A model generated the notes under the pieces. That model did no database searches. It was not told the DNA's origin and was given only the letters and a program-made list of their open reading frames with translations. The position numbers were made by a program, and so were the translations under genes. A stretch of 48,560 bases of DNA from assembly GCA_002385545.1 (NCBI GenBank), contig DGDR01000102.1, forward strand, positions 1 to 48,560. Reading direction: 5' to 3'. The stretch is from Clostridium sp. UBA3947 (GTDB taxonomy: Bacteria; Bacillota; Clostridia; Clostridiales; Clostridiaceae). Positions 7,814-15,573 of this stretch are shown piece after piece. Position 1 is the first letter of the stretch; each line of letters opens with the position of its first letter.

Positions 7814-8743
7814 ATGGCATTAGTTACTACTAAAGAAATGTTTAAAAAAGCCTATGAAGGCGGCTATGCTATCGGAGCATTCAATATCAATAATATGGAG
7901 ATAATTCAAGGTGTTGTTAACGGAGCAAAGGCAAAGAATTCTGCTGTAATTCTTCAATGTTCAACAGGCGCTTTAAAATATGCTGGACCTAAATATCTTA
8001 AGGCTATGGTAGATGCAGCTATAGCAGAAACTGGAATCGATGTTGCTTTACATCTTGATCATGGCCCAGACCTTGATGCAGTTAAGCTAGCTATTGAATC
8101 CGGCTTTACTTCTGTTATGTTTGACGGTTCCCATTTCGAATATGAAGAAAATGTAAGAAAGACTAAGGAAGTTGTTGAATACGCTCATGCAAGAGGTGTT
8201 GTTGTAGAAGCTGAACTTGGAGTACTTGCTGGTGTAGAAGATGACGTTAAGAGCGATCATCATGTATATACTGATCCAGATCAAGCTGTAGACTTTGTTA
8301 ACAGAACTGGTGTTGACTCCTTAGCAATCGCTATAGGAACAAGCCACGGTGCTTTCAAATTCTCAGGAGAAGCTAAACTTAGATTTGATATACTTGAAGA
8401 AATTCAAAAGAAGCTACCAGGCTTCCCAATAGTACTTCATGGAGCATCTGCTGTTGATCCAGTAGCTGTAGAAACCTGCAACAAGTACGGTGGAAATATA
8501 GCTGGAGCTAAAGGTATTCCAGTTGATATGCTAAGAAAGGCTTCCTCAATGGCAGTTTGCAAGATCAATATGGACACTGATTTAAGACTTGCTATGACAG
8601 CAGCAATAAGAAAAGTATTTGGAGATAATCCAAAGGAATTCGACCCAAGAAAGTATTTAGGTGCTGGAAGAGACGCTATCCAAAAGGTTGTAGAAGACAA
8701 GATTGAACATGTGCTTGGTTCAGCAAACTCAATGAATAAGTAA
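7814..8743 (+). CDS. fba: class II fructose-bisphosphate aldolase
   Basis: Zinc-dependent glycolytic enzyme that cleaves fructose 1,6-bisphosphate to dihydroxyacetone phosphate and glyceraldehyde 3-phosphate. Visible motifs: GAFNINNMEIIQ (residues 21-32), the HLDHG zinc/catalytic motif (H80, D82, H83), VEAELG in the middle, GTSHG near residue 177, and LHGASAV with the second zinc histidine near 210. The 309-residue length is that of the Gram-positive class II type. ATG 7814 follows AAGGAAAGGTGG. The gene is monocistronic, with its own promoter, a CggR-like repeat and a terminator. The codon choice appears biased to GAA, GTT, CTT and GGA, as expected for a highly expressed gene. Confidence 0.95.
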   Translation: MALVTTKEMFKKAYEGGYAIGAFNINNMEIIQGVVNGAKAKNSAVILQCSTGALKYAGPKYLKAMVDAAIAETGIDVALHLDHGPDLDAVKLAIESGFTSVMFDGSHFEYEENVRKTKEVVEYAHARGVVVEAELGVLAGVEDDVKSDHHVYTDPDQAVDFVNRTGVDSLAIAIGTSHGAFKFSGEAKLRFDILEEIQKKLPGFPIVLHGASAVDPVAVETCNKYGGNIAGAKGIPVDMLRKASSMAVCKINMDTDLRLAMTAAIRKVFGDNPKEFDPRKYLGAGRDAIQKVVEDKIEHVLGSANSMNK

Positions 8744-8747
8744 AATT

Positions 8748-8777
8748 AAATCCGCGGAATATCCGCGGATTTTTATG
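8748..8777. terminator. bidirectional terminator after fba
   Basis: AAATCCGCGGA (8748-8758) pairs with TCCGCGGATTT (8762-8772), followed by T-rich sequence. It separates fba from the convergent secreted-protein gene. Confidence 0.85.
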
Positions 8778-9321
8778 TTTGCCTAGAAGCCTTTCTTATC
8801 TCCTTAACACACCATTTATCCTTAACCTTTGATATAATTAACAGTTCCTCAGTACTATCACTAGGACCGGCTGAGGTTTCCCAGTAATATTTTATTTTCA
8901 CTTCATAATTATTTTTATCTATCTTTTTCTTTTCTAAAACTTCATATTTATCAAGCCAAGGGCTGGAACCACCAATTATCCAATAACTCTCTTCAGCCTT
9001 GCCCCATTTATTAATAATCTTCTTTTTAAGCTCATCACAGGCTACAGCATACTTGTATACACCATTTCGCATAGCATCCCCCTTCACCCATAGCTCTACA
9101 ACTTGTTCCAAGCTTGAGGCAGCAAACTCATCTAATACCTGTTGAAAAAATGCAACTTGGGCCTTAGACTGTTGATGGGTTACAGGTTCGTTTCCAATAC
9201 TCTTATCCACTATATTTTCACCAGGAGGTATGCTTGCACTTACACCACCCTTGTTAATAGAGGTTGTCATAACTAAAGCTATTATTGAAATAAATAGGAT
9301 TAGGTCTTGAACCTTTTTCAC
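8773..9321 (-). CDS. secreted or membrane-anchored hypothetical protein
   Basis: Starts with KKVQ and a hydrophobic stretch (LILFISIIALVMTTS) that reads as a signal peptide or anchor; no lipobox cysteine follows. The rest is a soluble domain of about 150 residues with alternating helix and strands, ending in YEVKIKYYWETSAGPSDSTEELLIISKVKDKWCVKEI. That end resembles NTF2-like or DUF4878-type extracytoplasmic domains, but I cannot assign a family. The frame can begin at GTG 9330, but that codon is part of the AAGGAAGTGAT ribosome binding site; GTG 9321 is the more likely start. It is monocistronic and faces away from the nucleoid-associated gene terminator. Confidence 0.65.
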   Translation of the reverse strand: MKKVQDLILFISIIALVMTTSINKGGVSASIPPGENIVDKSIGNEPVTHQQSKAQVAFFQQVLDEFAASSLEQVVELWVKGDAMRNGVYKYAVACDELKKKIINKWGKAEESYWIIGGSSPWLDKYEVLEKKKIDKNNYEVKIKYYWETSAGPSDSTEELLIISKVKDKWCVKEIRKASRQT

Positions 9322-9403
9322 TATTATCACTTCCTTTATAACAGTGTTTATAAATAGGTTCTCTCAAAATTCAAAAAATATTAGAAAATAGGCTTTTCTA
9401 AGG

Positions 9404-9443
9404 AAAAAAATTAATCCATGCAGGCTAAAACCTTACATGGATT
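9404..9443 (-). terminator. terminator of the nucleoid-associated protein gene
   Basis: AATCCATG (9413-9420) pairs with CATGGATT (9436-9443), with an inner AGG/CCT pair. On the minus strand a run of seven T follows (9404-9411). It starts directly after the stop codon. Confidence 0.8.
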
Positions 9444-10478
9444 TTACTTTTCAATATAATTCATTACATGTTTTATAATTATGTTAATGCTACCATCACC
9501 GTTTCTAACAATCTCAAACTTACTTTCATCATGATAAACCGATGAATCTATATACAAATCTATTTCCTTATCGATTTTAAGTCTGACCCTCTTTAGTCTT
9601 TTCTCCACCCATTGCCTATCCACAGGAAGCTTTTCCTCTATACCTTGAGCAGCAACGAAATCTACAAAGGCCTGTTTTTCTGATTCATTTTTAAATATAT
9701 TATTGGATAGTTCCTTTATATCTATATTGTCTTCCTCCATCAAGGTTTTCTTTATGGTAGATCTTATTTCTTCCGCTTTAGAAGCATCGTTTACTGCATT
9801 TGCTCTAGTCCATGTTTCTGTAGCATTTAGAAATCTTTTAGTAAGATCTCTGCTGCTATCTATAAGGGTACAGTTTAAAAAATCATTTACAAAGAATTTT
9901 GCCCCACTGTCATCTGCTGATACTTTTTTACCCTGTTTATCCATCACTAAAAGATCATAGTCCATATTTTCAGTCCATGCCTTAATAAAGGCACATTTTT
10001 GAATCTTTTGAGAACTTACTGGTAAACCAGTGGTTTGAGGTATAATCTTTATGCTCATTTTATTTTCCACAAACTCAATCTTATGGATATAATTTTTAAC
10101 ATAATCCATTTTAAACAAGGCTACCATTGGACCAAATTCGGTAGAAAGAGAAACTACCATTAAGTCGCAGGACTCAATATCTTCATAGTTCTTCATAATA
10201 GTAAATAGCATGCTTGCTAATTGCTGTGAGGCTTCAATTAGGTTAAAGTTCCCTTCCATATATCCTTGTACTACTTCTTTAACTATTCCATCTGCTGAAT
10301 TAAAACGAGCATATTTTAGTTCTTCATCCTTTAAGGCTCTTTCCACATGCTTTAATACAAACTTGTAAACCTCATCATTTAATTCCAGAGGATACTCGTT
10401 TAATATTGGCTCATCAGAATTACGATCCAACACATGAACTATAGCTTCCATAATACTTATATCATTTACGTAATCCAT
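9444..10478 (-). CDS. nucleoid-associated protein (NA37/YejK family)
   Basis: Resembles the NA37 (PF04245) family, whose Escherichia coli member YejK binds the nucleoid. It is cytoplasmic and 344 residues long. Supporting segments are the N-terminal ISIMEAIVHVLDRNSDEPILN, the central VVSLSTEFGPMVALFKMDYVKNYIHKIEF strand region, and FFVNDFLNCTLIDSSRDLTKRFLNATETW. The C-terminal part ends with a beta-rich block similar to relatives. The longest frame begins at GTG 10487, which is part of GAGGTGA; ATG 10478 is the true start. A hairpin at 10507-10550 separates it from the DUF6106 gene. The role of the clostridial homologues is not known. Confidence 0.8.
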   Translation of the reverse strand: MDYVNDISIMEAIVHVLDRNSDEPILNEYPLELNDEVYKFVLKHVERALKDEELKYARFNSADGIVKEVVQGYMEGNFNLIEASQQLASMLFTIMKNYEDIESCDLMVVSLSTEFGPMVALFKMDYVKNYIHKIEFVENKMSIKIIPQTTGLPVSSQKIQKCAFIKAWTENMDYDLLVMDKQGKKVSADDSGAKFFVNDFLNCTLIDSSRDLTKRFLNATETWTRANAVNDASKAEEIRSTIKKTLMEEDNIDIKELSNNIFKNESEKQAFVDFVAAQGIEEKLPVDRQWVEKRLKRVRLKIDKEIDLYIDSSVYHDESKFEIVRNGDGSINIIIKHVMNYIEK

Positions 10479-10506
10479 AACGGTCACCTCAAATATTTAT
10501 ATTATA

Positions 10507-10550
10507 AATATCCAATTCCAAGGTTAAAATAACCCTTGAAATTGGATATT
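10507..10550 (-). terminator. hairpin between DUF6106 and nucleoid-associated genes
   Basis: AATATCCAATT (10507-10517) pairs with AATTGGATATT (10540-10550), and CAAGG pairs with CCTTG inside. The T-run on the minus strand is weak (TTTATAAT), so it may be a partial terminator that lets some transcript continue into the nucleoid-associated gene. Confidence 0.6.
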
Positions 10551-10551
10551 C

Positions 10552-11055
10552 TTACACATTCCTTTTTACTGCCTTTGGATTGTATTTGAAGCAAAGTCCA
10601 ATAAACTTTTCATTAGGTACAAATAATAGCTTAAACCTATTTCCTCCCTTTCTTATCACAGCAGCATAAATTCTTTCCTTGGAGGTTGAAGGATAAAATT
10701 TAAGCACCTTTCTTGGTGAACCTGATAGACTCTTAATCTCATCACTATCTGCAGGAGCCAACAATTCCATATCTTTAGCATTAAAACTAAACACTCTTTT
10801 TCTTTTATTTTGATCGTAGATAACATCCACGTCTATATCTCCGTTTACAAAAATATATTCATACTCTTTATAGGACATTTTCTTAATGAAATATGATGCT
10901 ATAGCTATAGTTCCAAAAACTAATACTAAAATCCACTTAATAATCATCAGATAAAAACCTGCAACTATTGCTGATATAATCATACCTAATCTAGCTAAAA
11001 TATATTTGGGTGTTTCTCTTGTAGTTACCAATTGCTCATAAAAATTATCCATCAT
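10552..11055 (-). CDS. DUF6106-like membrane protein
   Basis: Two membrane helices (about residues 24-40 and 42-58) follow a short N-terminal cytoplasmic stretch MMDNFYEQLVTTR. The rest resembles a PH-like soluble domain: EYEYIFVNGDIDVDVIYDQ, KRKRVFSF and a late KLLFVPNEKF strand. This matches my recollection of the clostridial DUF6106 family, which begins MMDxF and carries a YEYxFxNGxLD segment. Function is unknown. ATG 11055 follows AGAAAGGG with an out-of-frame ATG in between. It precedes the nucleoid-associated gene on the same strand. Confidence 0.65.
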   Translation of the reverse strand: MMDNFYEQLVTTRETPKYILARLGMIISAIVAGFYLMIIKWILVLVFGTIAIASYFIKKMSYKEYEYIFVNGDIDVDVIYDQNKRKRVFSFNAKDMELLAPADSDEIKSLSGSPRKVLKFYPSTSKERIYAAVIRKGGNRFKLLFVPNEKFIGLCFKYNPKAVKRNV

Positions 11056-11211
11056 ACATAACCCTTTCTCAAGTTGAAATTTATATAATAATTTATTGTC
11101 ATTAAGTATATAATGCTATATTATTATAACAGAACTTAGCTTTTATAGTCAAAGTTATCTTTTTAAGCAAGGTTTTAGTTTATATCAAAAAAATTATAAA
11201 AGGAGTTAGCT

Positions 11212-11760
11212 ATGAAGGAAATTGAAACTAGAATTTTAGATGTAGATGTAGATTTCATTAGGGAAACAATGTTAAAGGCTGGCGCCCACAAGGTTAAAGC
11301 AGAAAATCAGGTAAATAAAATATTCGATTTTCCTGATAGAAGACTTTTAAAGAAAAGTGGCTACGCTCGAGTAAGAATAGTTGAAGATATGCTTAATAAC
11401 AAACAGTTTTGCTACATGACTACTAAAAAAATTATAAGTCAAGAAAAATATAAGGTTATGGAGGAAAATGAAGTTTTAGTAGATAATGCCACTATGGCTG
11501 AGAATATTTTTTGCTCCCTTGGCTTGGAACTTGTTCAAACTGTAAAGAAGTATCGTGAAAGCTATAAGTATAAAAATTCATTAGTAGAAATAGATATAAA
11601 CGATAAAAGTTTTTGTCCATTCCCCTATATAGAAATCGAAACGGAAAATGAGGAAGAGTTAATTAAAATTGTTAAGCTATTAGGCTACCAAATGTCTGAC
11701 ACCACCTCAAAAACCATCTATCAAATTCTTAAGGATAGAGGTATTATGCCTCAAATATAG
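11212..11760 (+). CDS. CYTH domain protein (class IV adenylate cyclase/thiamine triphosphatase superfamily)
   Basis: The N-terminus MKEIETRI gives the E-x-E-x-[KR] signature of CYTH tunnel enzymes, with arginine instead of lysine at the end. Basic and acidic strand residues follow in the expected order: YARVRIV, TTKK, KYRESYKY and LVEIDIND, then a PYIEIETENEEE segment. CYTH proteins hydrolyse triphosphates such as thiamine triphosphate or inorganic triphosphate, or make cyclic AMP; sequence alone does not separate these. The 182-residue length is typical. ATG 11212 follows AAAGGAG. It is divergent from the DUF6106 gene and monocistronic. Confidence 0.85.
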   Translation: MKEIETRILDVDVDFIRETMLKAGAHKVKAENQVNKIFDFPDRRLLKKSGYARVRIVEDMLNNKQFCYMTTKKIISQEKYKVMEENEVLVDNATMAENIFCSLGLELVQTVKKYRESYKYKNSLVEIDINDKSFCPFPYIEIETENEEELIKIVKLLGYQMSDTTSKTIYQILKDRGIMPQI

Positions 11761-11849
11761 CTATTACAATAATTTATTTCATATTTACTAAGTATTTTCG
11801 TCATTTATCGACATCTTGCAAATTATGAAAAAAATCTTTAAAAAAGTTA

Positions 11850-11877
11850 TTGACTCTTAACCTAAACGTGATATAAT
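11850..11877 (+). promoter_or_regulatory. promoter of tRNA-Gln
   Basis: -35 TTGACT (11850-11855), 16-base spacer, and extended -10 TGATATAAT ending at 11877. The mature tRNA begins 16 bases later. Confidence 0.8.
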
Positions 11878-11892
11878 ACATATTGTCGGCGA

Positions 11893-11968
11893 TGCCCAGT
11901 AGCCAAACGGTAAGGCACCTGCCTCTGGAGCAGGCACTGTGTTGGTTCGAATCCAGCCTGGGCAGCCA
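11893..11968 (+). tRNA. tRNA-Gln (anticodon CTG)
   Basis: A complete cloverleaf. Acceptor TGCCCAG pairs with CTGGGCA over seven bases; D arm GCC/GGC; anticodon stem CCTGC/GCAGG with loop CTCTGGA, giving anticodon CTG at 11925-11927 (reads CAG, glutamine); T stem GTTGG/CCAGC around TTCGAAT; G discriminator and an encoded CCA end. It is a single-gene tRNA unit with its own promoter and terminator. CTG decodes CAG specifically; most glutamine codons in AT-rich genomes need a TTG-anticodon tRNA, which is not in this window. Confidence 0.95.
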
Positions 11969-11969
11969 A

Positions 11970-12004
11970 GAAAAAAGATTTGAGCAATCAAATCTTTTTT
12001 TATT
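11970..12004 (+). terminator. terminator of tRNA-Gln
   Basis: AAAAAAGATTTGA (11971-11983) pairs with TCAAATCTTTTTT (11988-12000), followed by more T. It separates the tRNA from the leuS leader. Confidence 0.85.
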
Positions 12005-12034
12005 TATACATAAAACTAAAGTATTAATAATCTA

Positions 12035-12063
12035 TTGACGCAACCTGTTCTTTAACATATAAT
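12035..12063 (+). promoter_or_regulatory. promoter of the leuS leader
   Basis: -35 TTGACG (12035-12040), 17-base spacer, -10 TATAAT (12058-12063). The start point should be near 12070, giving a leader of about 330 bases. Confidence 0.8.
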
Positions 12064-12069
12064 AAAAGC

Positions 12070-12325
12070 AAATTCCATATTTTAAATACTTTGAAAAGGA
12101 GTAGTAGTATAATGGCTGCTTTAGAGAGCTGCCGGATGGTGAAAGGCAGTGTAGACCTTATATGAACTCGCCTTGGAGTATTGATTGATGAACCTCCCTT
12201 TTACTAGTGAGCTTTAGTCAATCACGGGTAAGCCCGTTATTAGCGCAAAGTGAGGCTTTAAGCCTAATTAGAGTGGTACCGCGGAAGTTGTCTTTCGTCT
12301 CTTAGGAGGCGAAAGACTTTTTTAT
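12070..12325 (+). promoter_or_regulatory. T-box leader (leucine, specifier CTC)
   Basis: Transcription attenuator that senses uncharged tRNA-Leu. The T-box core AGAGTGGTACCGCGG is at 12270-12284. The Stem I specifier loop carries GAACTCGCC, placing the leucine codon CTC at 12167-12169, so it should read tRNA-Leu with anticodon GAG. The terminator is a 12-base-pair hairpin (12290-12301 with 12306-12317) with a T-run to about 12325; the alternative antiterminator uses the T-box core. The specifier agrees with the downstream gene leuS. Confidence 0.92.
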
Positions 12326-12398
12326 TTTATAACTTCAAATACAGCAAAAATTTGATTTCAATTCAAATATAAAATTCATTATCTAAGGAGGATAAAAA

Positions 12399-14849
12399 AT
12401 GGCCAGATATAGCACAAGTATAGATAAGAAATGGCAAAAAAAATGGGAAGAAACAAAAATTTATGACTTTGATATCAACAACCCTGGAGAAAAGCTTTAT
12501 GTTTTAGAGATGTTTTCTTATCCCTCTGGCAGCAATTTACATGCTGGTCACTGGTTTAATTACGGTCCTGTTGACTCTTGGGCACGAATGAAAAGAATGC
12601 AGGGCTATAATGTATTTCAACCTATGGGCTTCGACGCCTTTGGACTACCAGCAGAAAATTACGCCATCAAAACTGGTATTCATCCAAAGGATTCTACCTT
12701 AAAGAATATTGAAACTATGGAAGCTCAGCTTAAAGCTATGGGAGCTATGTTCAATTGGGAAAATGAAGTTGTTACCTGTGTACCAGAATATTACAAATGG
12801 ACACAATGGGTATTCTTAAAGCTTTATGAAAAAGGATTAGCTTATAGAAAGAAGGCTCCTGTTAATTGGTGTCCTAGCTGTAATACGGTTTTAGCTAATG
12901 AACAGGTAGTTGAAGATGCTTGTGAAAGATGCGGAACTCCTGTTACAAAGAAGGACTTAACCCAATGGTTCTTAAAAATCACTGATTATGCTGATGAGCT
13001 TTTGGAAATGTTAGATGATCTTGATTGGCCTGAAAAAACTAAGGCTATGCAAAAACACTGGATTGGAAAATCTATAGGCTCAGAAGTAACCTTTAAGGTA
13101 GCCGATAAGGATTTGAGCTTTAACGTGTTTACCACAAGAGTAGATACCCTTTTTGGTGTTACCTACGTAGTATTGGCACCTGAAAACCCATTAGTTGATG
13201 AAATTACTACTGATGAGTATAAGGAGCAGGTTGAAGCCTATAAGGAAGCTGCTAAAAAGCAATCAGAAATTGAAAGACAGTCTCTTACTAGAGAAAAAAC
13301 TGGTGTATTCACTGGCTCTTACGCTATAAACCCAGTGAACGGAAAGCAAGTGCCTATTTGGGTGGCAGACTATGTTTTAGCTACTTATGGTACAGGAGCA
13401 GTAATGGCTGTACCAGCCCATGATGAAAGAGACTATGCCTTTGCAACAAAATTCAATTTACCTATAGAAAAGGTTATTGATGGAGGAACAGAAGAGCTAT
13501 TTACCGAGGATGGTATATTAGTAAATAGCGGTGAATTTGACGGTCTACCATCCGCAGAAGCTAGAGAAGCTATAGTAGCAAAACTAGAGAAAATGAATTT
13601 AGGAAGAAAGAAGGTTAACTACCGTTTAAGAGACTGGTTAGTATCCAGACAAAGATATTGGGGTGCTCCAATTCCAATTATTCATTGCGAAAAATGTGGT
13701 ACTGTACCAGTTCCAGAGGATCAATTGCCTGTAGAGCTTCCTTATGATGTTGAATTTACACCAGATGGAAAGTCTCCTTTGGCTAAATGCGATGCATTCA
13801 TGCATACTACTTGCCCTAAATGCGGTGGCGAGGCTTTAAGAGATCCAGATACCCTTGACACCTTCGTTTGTTCCTCTTGGTACTATTTAAGATATCCAGA
13901 TAACAAGAATAGCGGAAAAGCCTTCGACCCTGAAATAATTAATAAAATACTTCCTGTAGATAAGTATGTTGGCGGTCCAGAGCATGCTTGTATGCATTTA
14001 CTATACGCCAGATTTATAACAAAGGCATTAAGAGATATGGGATATTTGAATTTTGATGAGCCATTCCTATCCTTAACTCATCAAGGACTTATCTTAGGTC
14101 CAGATGGACAAAAAATGAGTAAATCAAAGGGAAATACTATATCTCCTGATGATTATATATCTCAATATGGTTCCGATGTTTTCAGACTATATTTAATGTT
14201 CGGTTTTGCCTATGAAGAAGGCGGAGCATGGAGCGATGATGGTATAAAATCCATAGCTAGATTCGTTGACAGAGCTGAAAGAATTTTAGACAACAGCATA
14301 GAGGCTATTAAGGCTGGCGGTTCAAAAACTACTATAGATAAGGCAGAAAAGGAATTAAACTACTGGAGACATAACGCTATTAAAGGAGTTACAGAAGATG
14401 CAGAAAAGCTTCAATTTAACACAGCTATAGCTAGAATAATGGAATTCACAAATGCCCTATCCAAGTACTTACAAGTAGCTGATAAAAATACAAACTTCTT
14501 AAAGGAAGCAATAGAAGATTATATTAAGTTATTAGCTCCTTTTGCACCACACTTTTCAGAAGAAATGTGGAATACACTAAATCCAAATGAGGATTCTAAA
14601 GCTTATTCTGTCTTCAATGCAAAGTGGCCTGTTTTTGACCCTGCTGCTTTAGTTAAGGATGAAGTAGAGATTGCAATACAGGTAAACGGAAAAATTAAGA
14701 ATAAGATTATGATTGCTGCTGACCTAAGCGAAGAAGAAATAAAAACAGCTGCTCTAGAGGATTCTAGTATAAAAGCTATAACAGAAGGAAAAACTATAGT
14801 TAAAGTTATAGTAATTAAAGGTCGTCTTGTTAATATAGTAGTTAAGTAA
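12399..14849 (+). CDS. leuS: leucyl-tRNA synthetase
   Basis: Class I synthetase that charges tRNA-Leu. Signatures: HIGH-type motif HAGH (residues 48-51, in SYPSGSNLHAGHWFN), a zinc-binding-like CPSC...CERC insertion, the CP1 editing domain (TRVDTLFGVTYVVLAPE and the TGVFTG and GTGAVMAVPAHDERD motifs), KMSKS within DGQKMSKSKGN near residue 573, and the C-terminal anticodon-binding and leucine-specific domain. 816 residues is the normal bacterial length. ATG 12399 follows AAGGAGG. Expression is controlled by the leucine T-box and ends in a terminator. Confidence 0.97.
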   Translation: MARYSTSIDKKWQKKWEETKIYDFDINNPGEKLYVLEMFSYPSGSNLHAGHWFNYGPVDSWARMKRMQGYNVFQPMGFDAFGLPAENYAIKTGIHPKDSTLKNIETMEAQLKAMGAMFNWENEVVTCVPEYYKWTQWVFLKLYEKGLAYRKKAPVNWCPSCNTVLANEQVVEDACERCGTPVTKKDLTQWFLKITDYADELLEMLDDLDWPEKTKAMQKHWIGKSIGSEVTFKVADKDLSFNVFTTRVDTLFGVTYVVLAPENPLVDEITTDEYKEQVEAYKEAAKKQSEIERQSLTREKTGVFTGSYAINPVNGKQVPIWVADYVLATYGTGAVMAVPAHDERDYAFATKFNLPIEKVIDGGTEELFTEDGILVNSGEFDGLPSAEAREAIVAKLEKMNLGRKKVNYRLRDWLVSRQRYWGAPIPIIHCEKCGTVPVPEDQLPVELPYDVEFTPDGKSPLAKCDAFMHTTCPKCGGEALRDPDTLDTFVCSSWYYLRYPDNKNSGKAFDPEIINKILPVDKYVGGPEHACMHLLYARFITKALRDMGYLNFDEPFLSLTHQGLILGPDGQKMSKSKGNTISPDDYISQYGSDVFRLYLMFGFAYEEGGAWSDDGIKSIARFVDRAERILDNSIEAIKAGGSKTTIDKAEKELNYWRHNAIKGVTEDAEKLQFNTAIARIMEFTNALSKYLQVADKNTNFLKEAIEDYIKLLAPFAPHFSEEMWNTLNPNEDSKAYSVFNAKWPVFDPAALVKDEVEIAIQVNGKIKNKIMIAADLSEEEIKTAALEDSSIKAITEGKTIVKVIVIKGRLVNIVVK

Positions 14850-14880
14850 AAAAAAGCACCTCCCGAAGGTGCTTTTTTTA
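14849..14880 (+). terminator. terminator of leuS
   Basis: AAAAAAGCACCT pairs with AGGTGCTTTTTTT around CCCGA (14850-14879). Confidence 0.9.
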
Positions 14881-14967
14881 CAAAACTATTGCAAAATACC
14901 CTAATAAGGTATATAACTATTATAAGAAGTATTTTTAATTAATAATTATTTTCAATGAGGTGATATA

Positions 14968-15297
14968 ATGAAGCTTATGGATATAAGTGAAGAAGCATAC
15001 AAGGAATTTAAAGCTTTTTTAGATGAAAATGACATCAAGGACTATAACATAAGGATTAATTTTGCTGGCAATGCTTGCAGTGGTCCAGTTTTTAATATTA
15101 GCATAGATTCCCCTAAGGAAGACGATGTTGTTGAAAAGGTTAATGATATAACCTTTATGTGCAATAAAGAAATCCAGGAGGAATTTGCTGGTTTTATAAT
15201 TCTATCTTCTGAAGAGAACAACTACAGAGGCCTTACCTTAAGACCTTTAATGGGTGCTGAAGAAGGCGGTTGCAGCTCTTGTCCTGGATGCCATTAA
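14968..15297 (+). CDS. HesB-like (A-type iron-sulfur) protein with cysteine-rich tail
   Basis: Small cytoplasmic protein of 109 residues resembling the HesB/IscA fold: an N-terminal helix, strands around NIRINFAGNACSGPVFNISID and a late GLTLRP. Cysteines are C37, C65, and C102, C105, C108 in the tail GGCSSCPGCH. The usual IscA arrangement is one cysteine near the middle and a CGC at the end, so a CxxCxxC tail departs from it; related HesB-like proteins carry selenocysteine in similar tails. Here all positions are plain cysteine codons and no in-frame TGA occurs. Metal or sulfide chemistry is likely, but a role is not established. ATG 14968 follows GAGGTGAT. Confidence 0.8.
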   Translation: MKLMDISEEAYKEFKAFLDENDIKDYNIRINFAGNACSGPVFNISIDSPKEDDVVEKVNDITFMCNKEIQEEFAGFIILSSEENNYRGLTLRPLMGAEEGGCSSCPGCH

Positions 15298-15445
15298 GAG
15301 CATAAAACTAACAGCAACTAGCTATTTACTTTGATAGTTTGCTTTTGCTCCTATGTTGCTTTGTTTTAAAAACTAGTTGATGAACACCTGTGGTAGCTTG
15401 TCCTAAATAGGATTCTCTCCCCTGTTGTTCATCAACTTTTTATTT
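15298..15445 (+). other. structured 3' region after the HesB-like gene
   Basis: AGTTGATGAACA (15375-15386) pairs perfectly with TGTTCATCAACT (15426-15437) around a 39-base loop with an inner TCCTA/TAGGA hairpin (15401-15412), and a T-run follows. It probably ends the HesB-like transcript. Upstream, AGCAAC and GTTGCT (about 15313 and 15355) can also pair. The size and loop content are unusual for a plain terminator, so an independent small RNA is possible. Confidence 0.5.
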
Positions 15446-15509
15446 GTAAAAAACGCTGGCCCCCTTTTAAAAATCAGAGACTTGAACTAAAATTTAAAAC
15501 ATATTTAAA

Positions 15510-15545
15510 ATGCATAGCTCCTTTGGAATATATGGAGCTATGCAT
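15510..15545 (-). terminator. hairpin after the alarmone synthetase
   Basis: ATGCATAGCTCC (15510-15521) pairs with GGAGCTATGCAT (15534-15545); moderately T-rich sequence follows on the minus strand, so termination strength is uncertain. Confidence 0.6.
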
Positions 15546-15573
15546 CTCAATATTCTTTCTTTTCTTTGCTTCT

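Noticed and set aside
14968..15297. HesB-like protein as a selenoprotein
   Set aside because: All tail positions are cysteine codons and the stop is TAA, so no selenocysteine codon is present.
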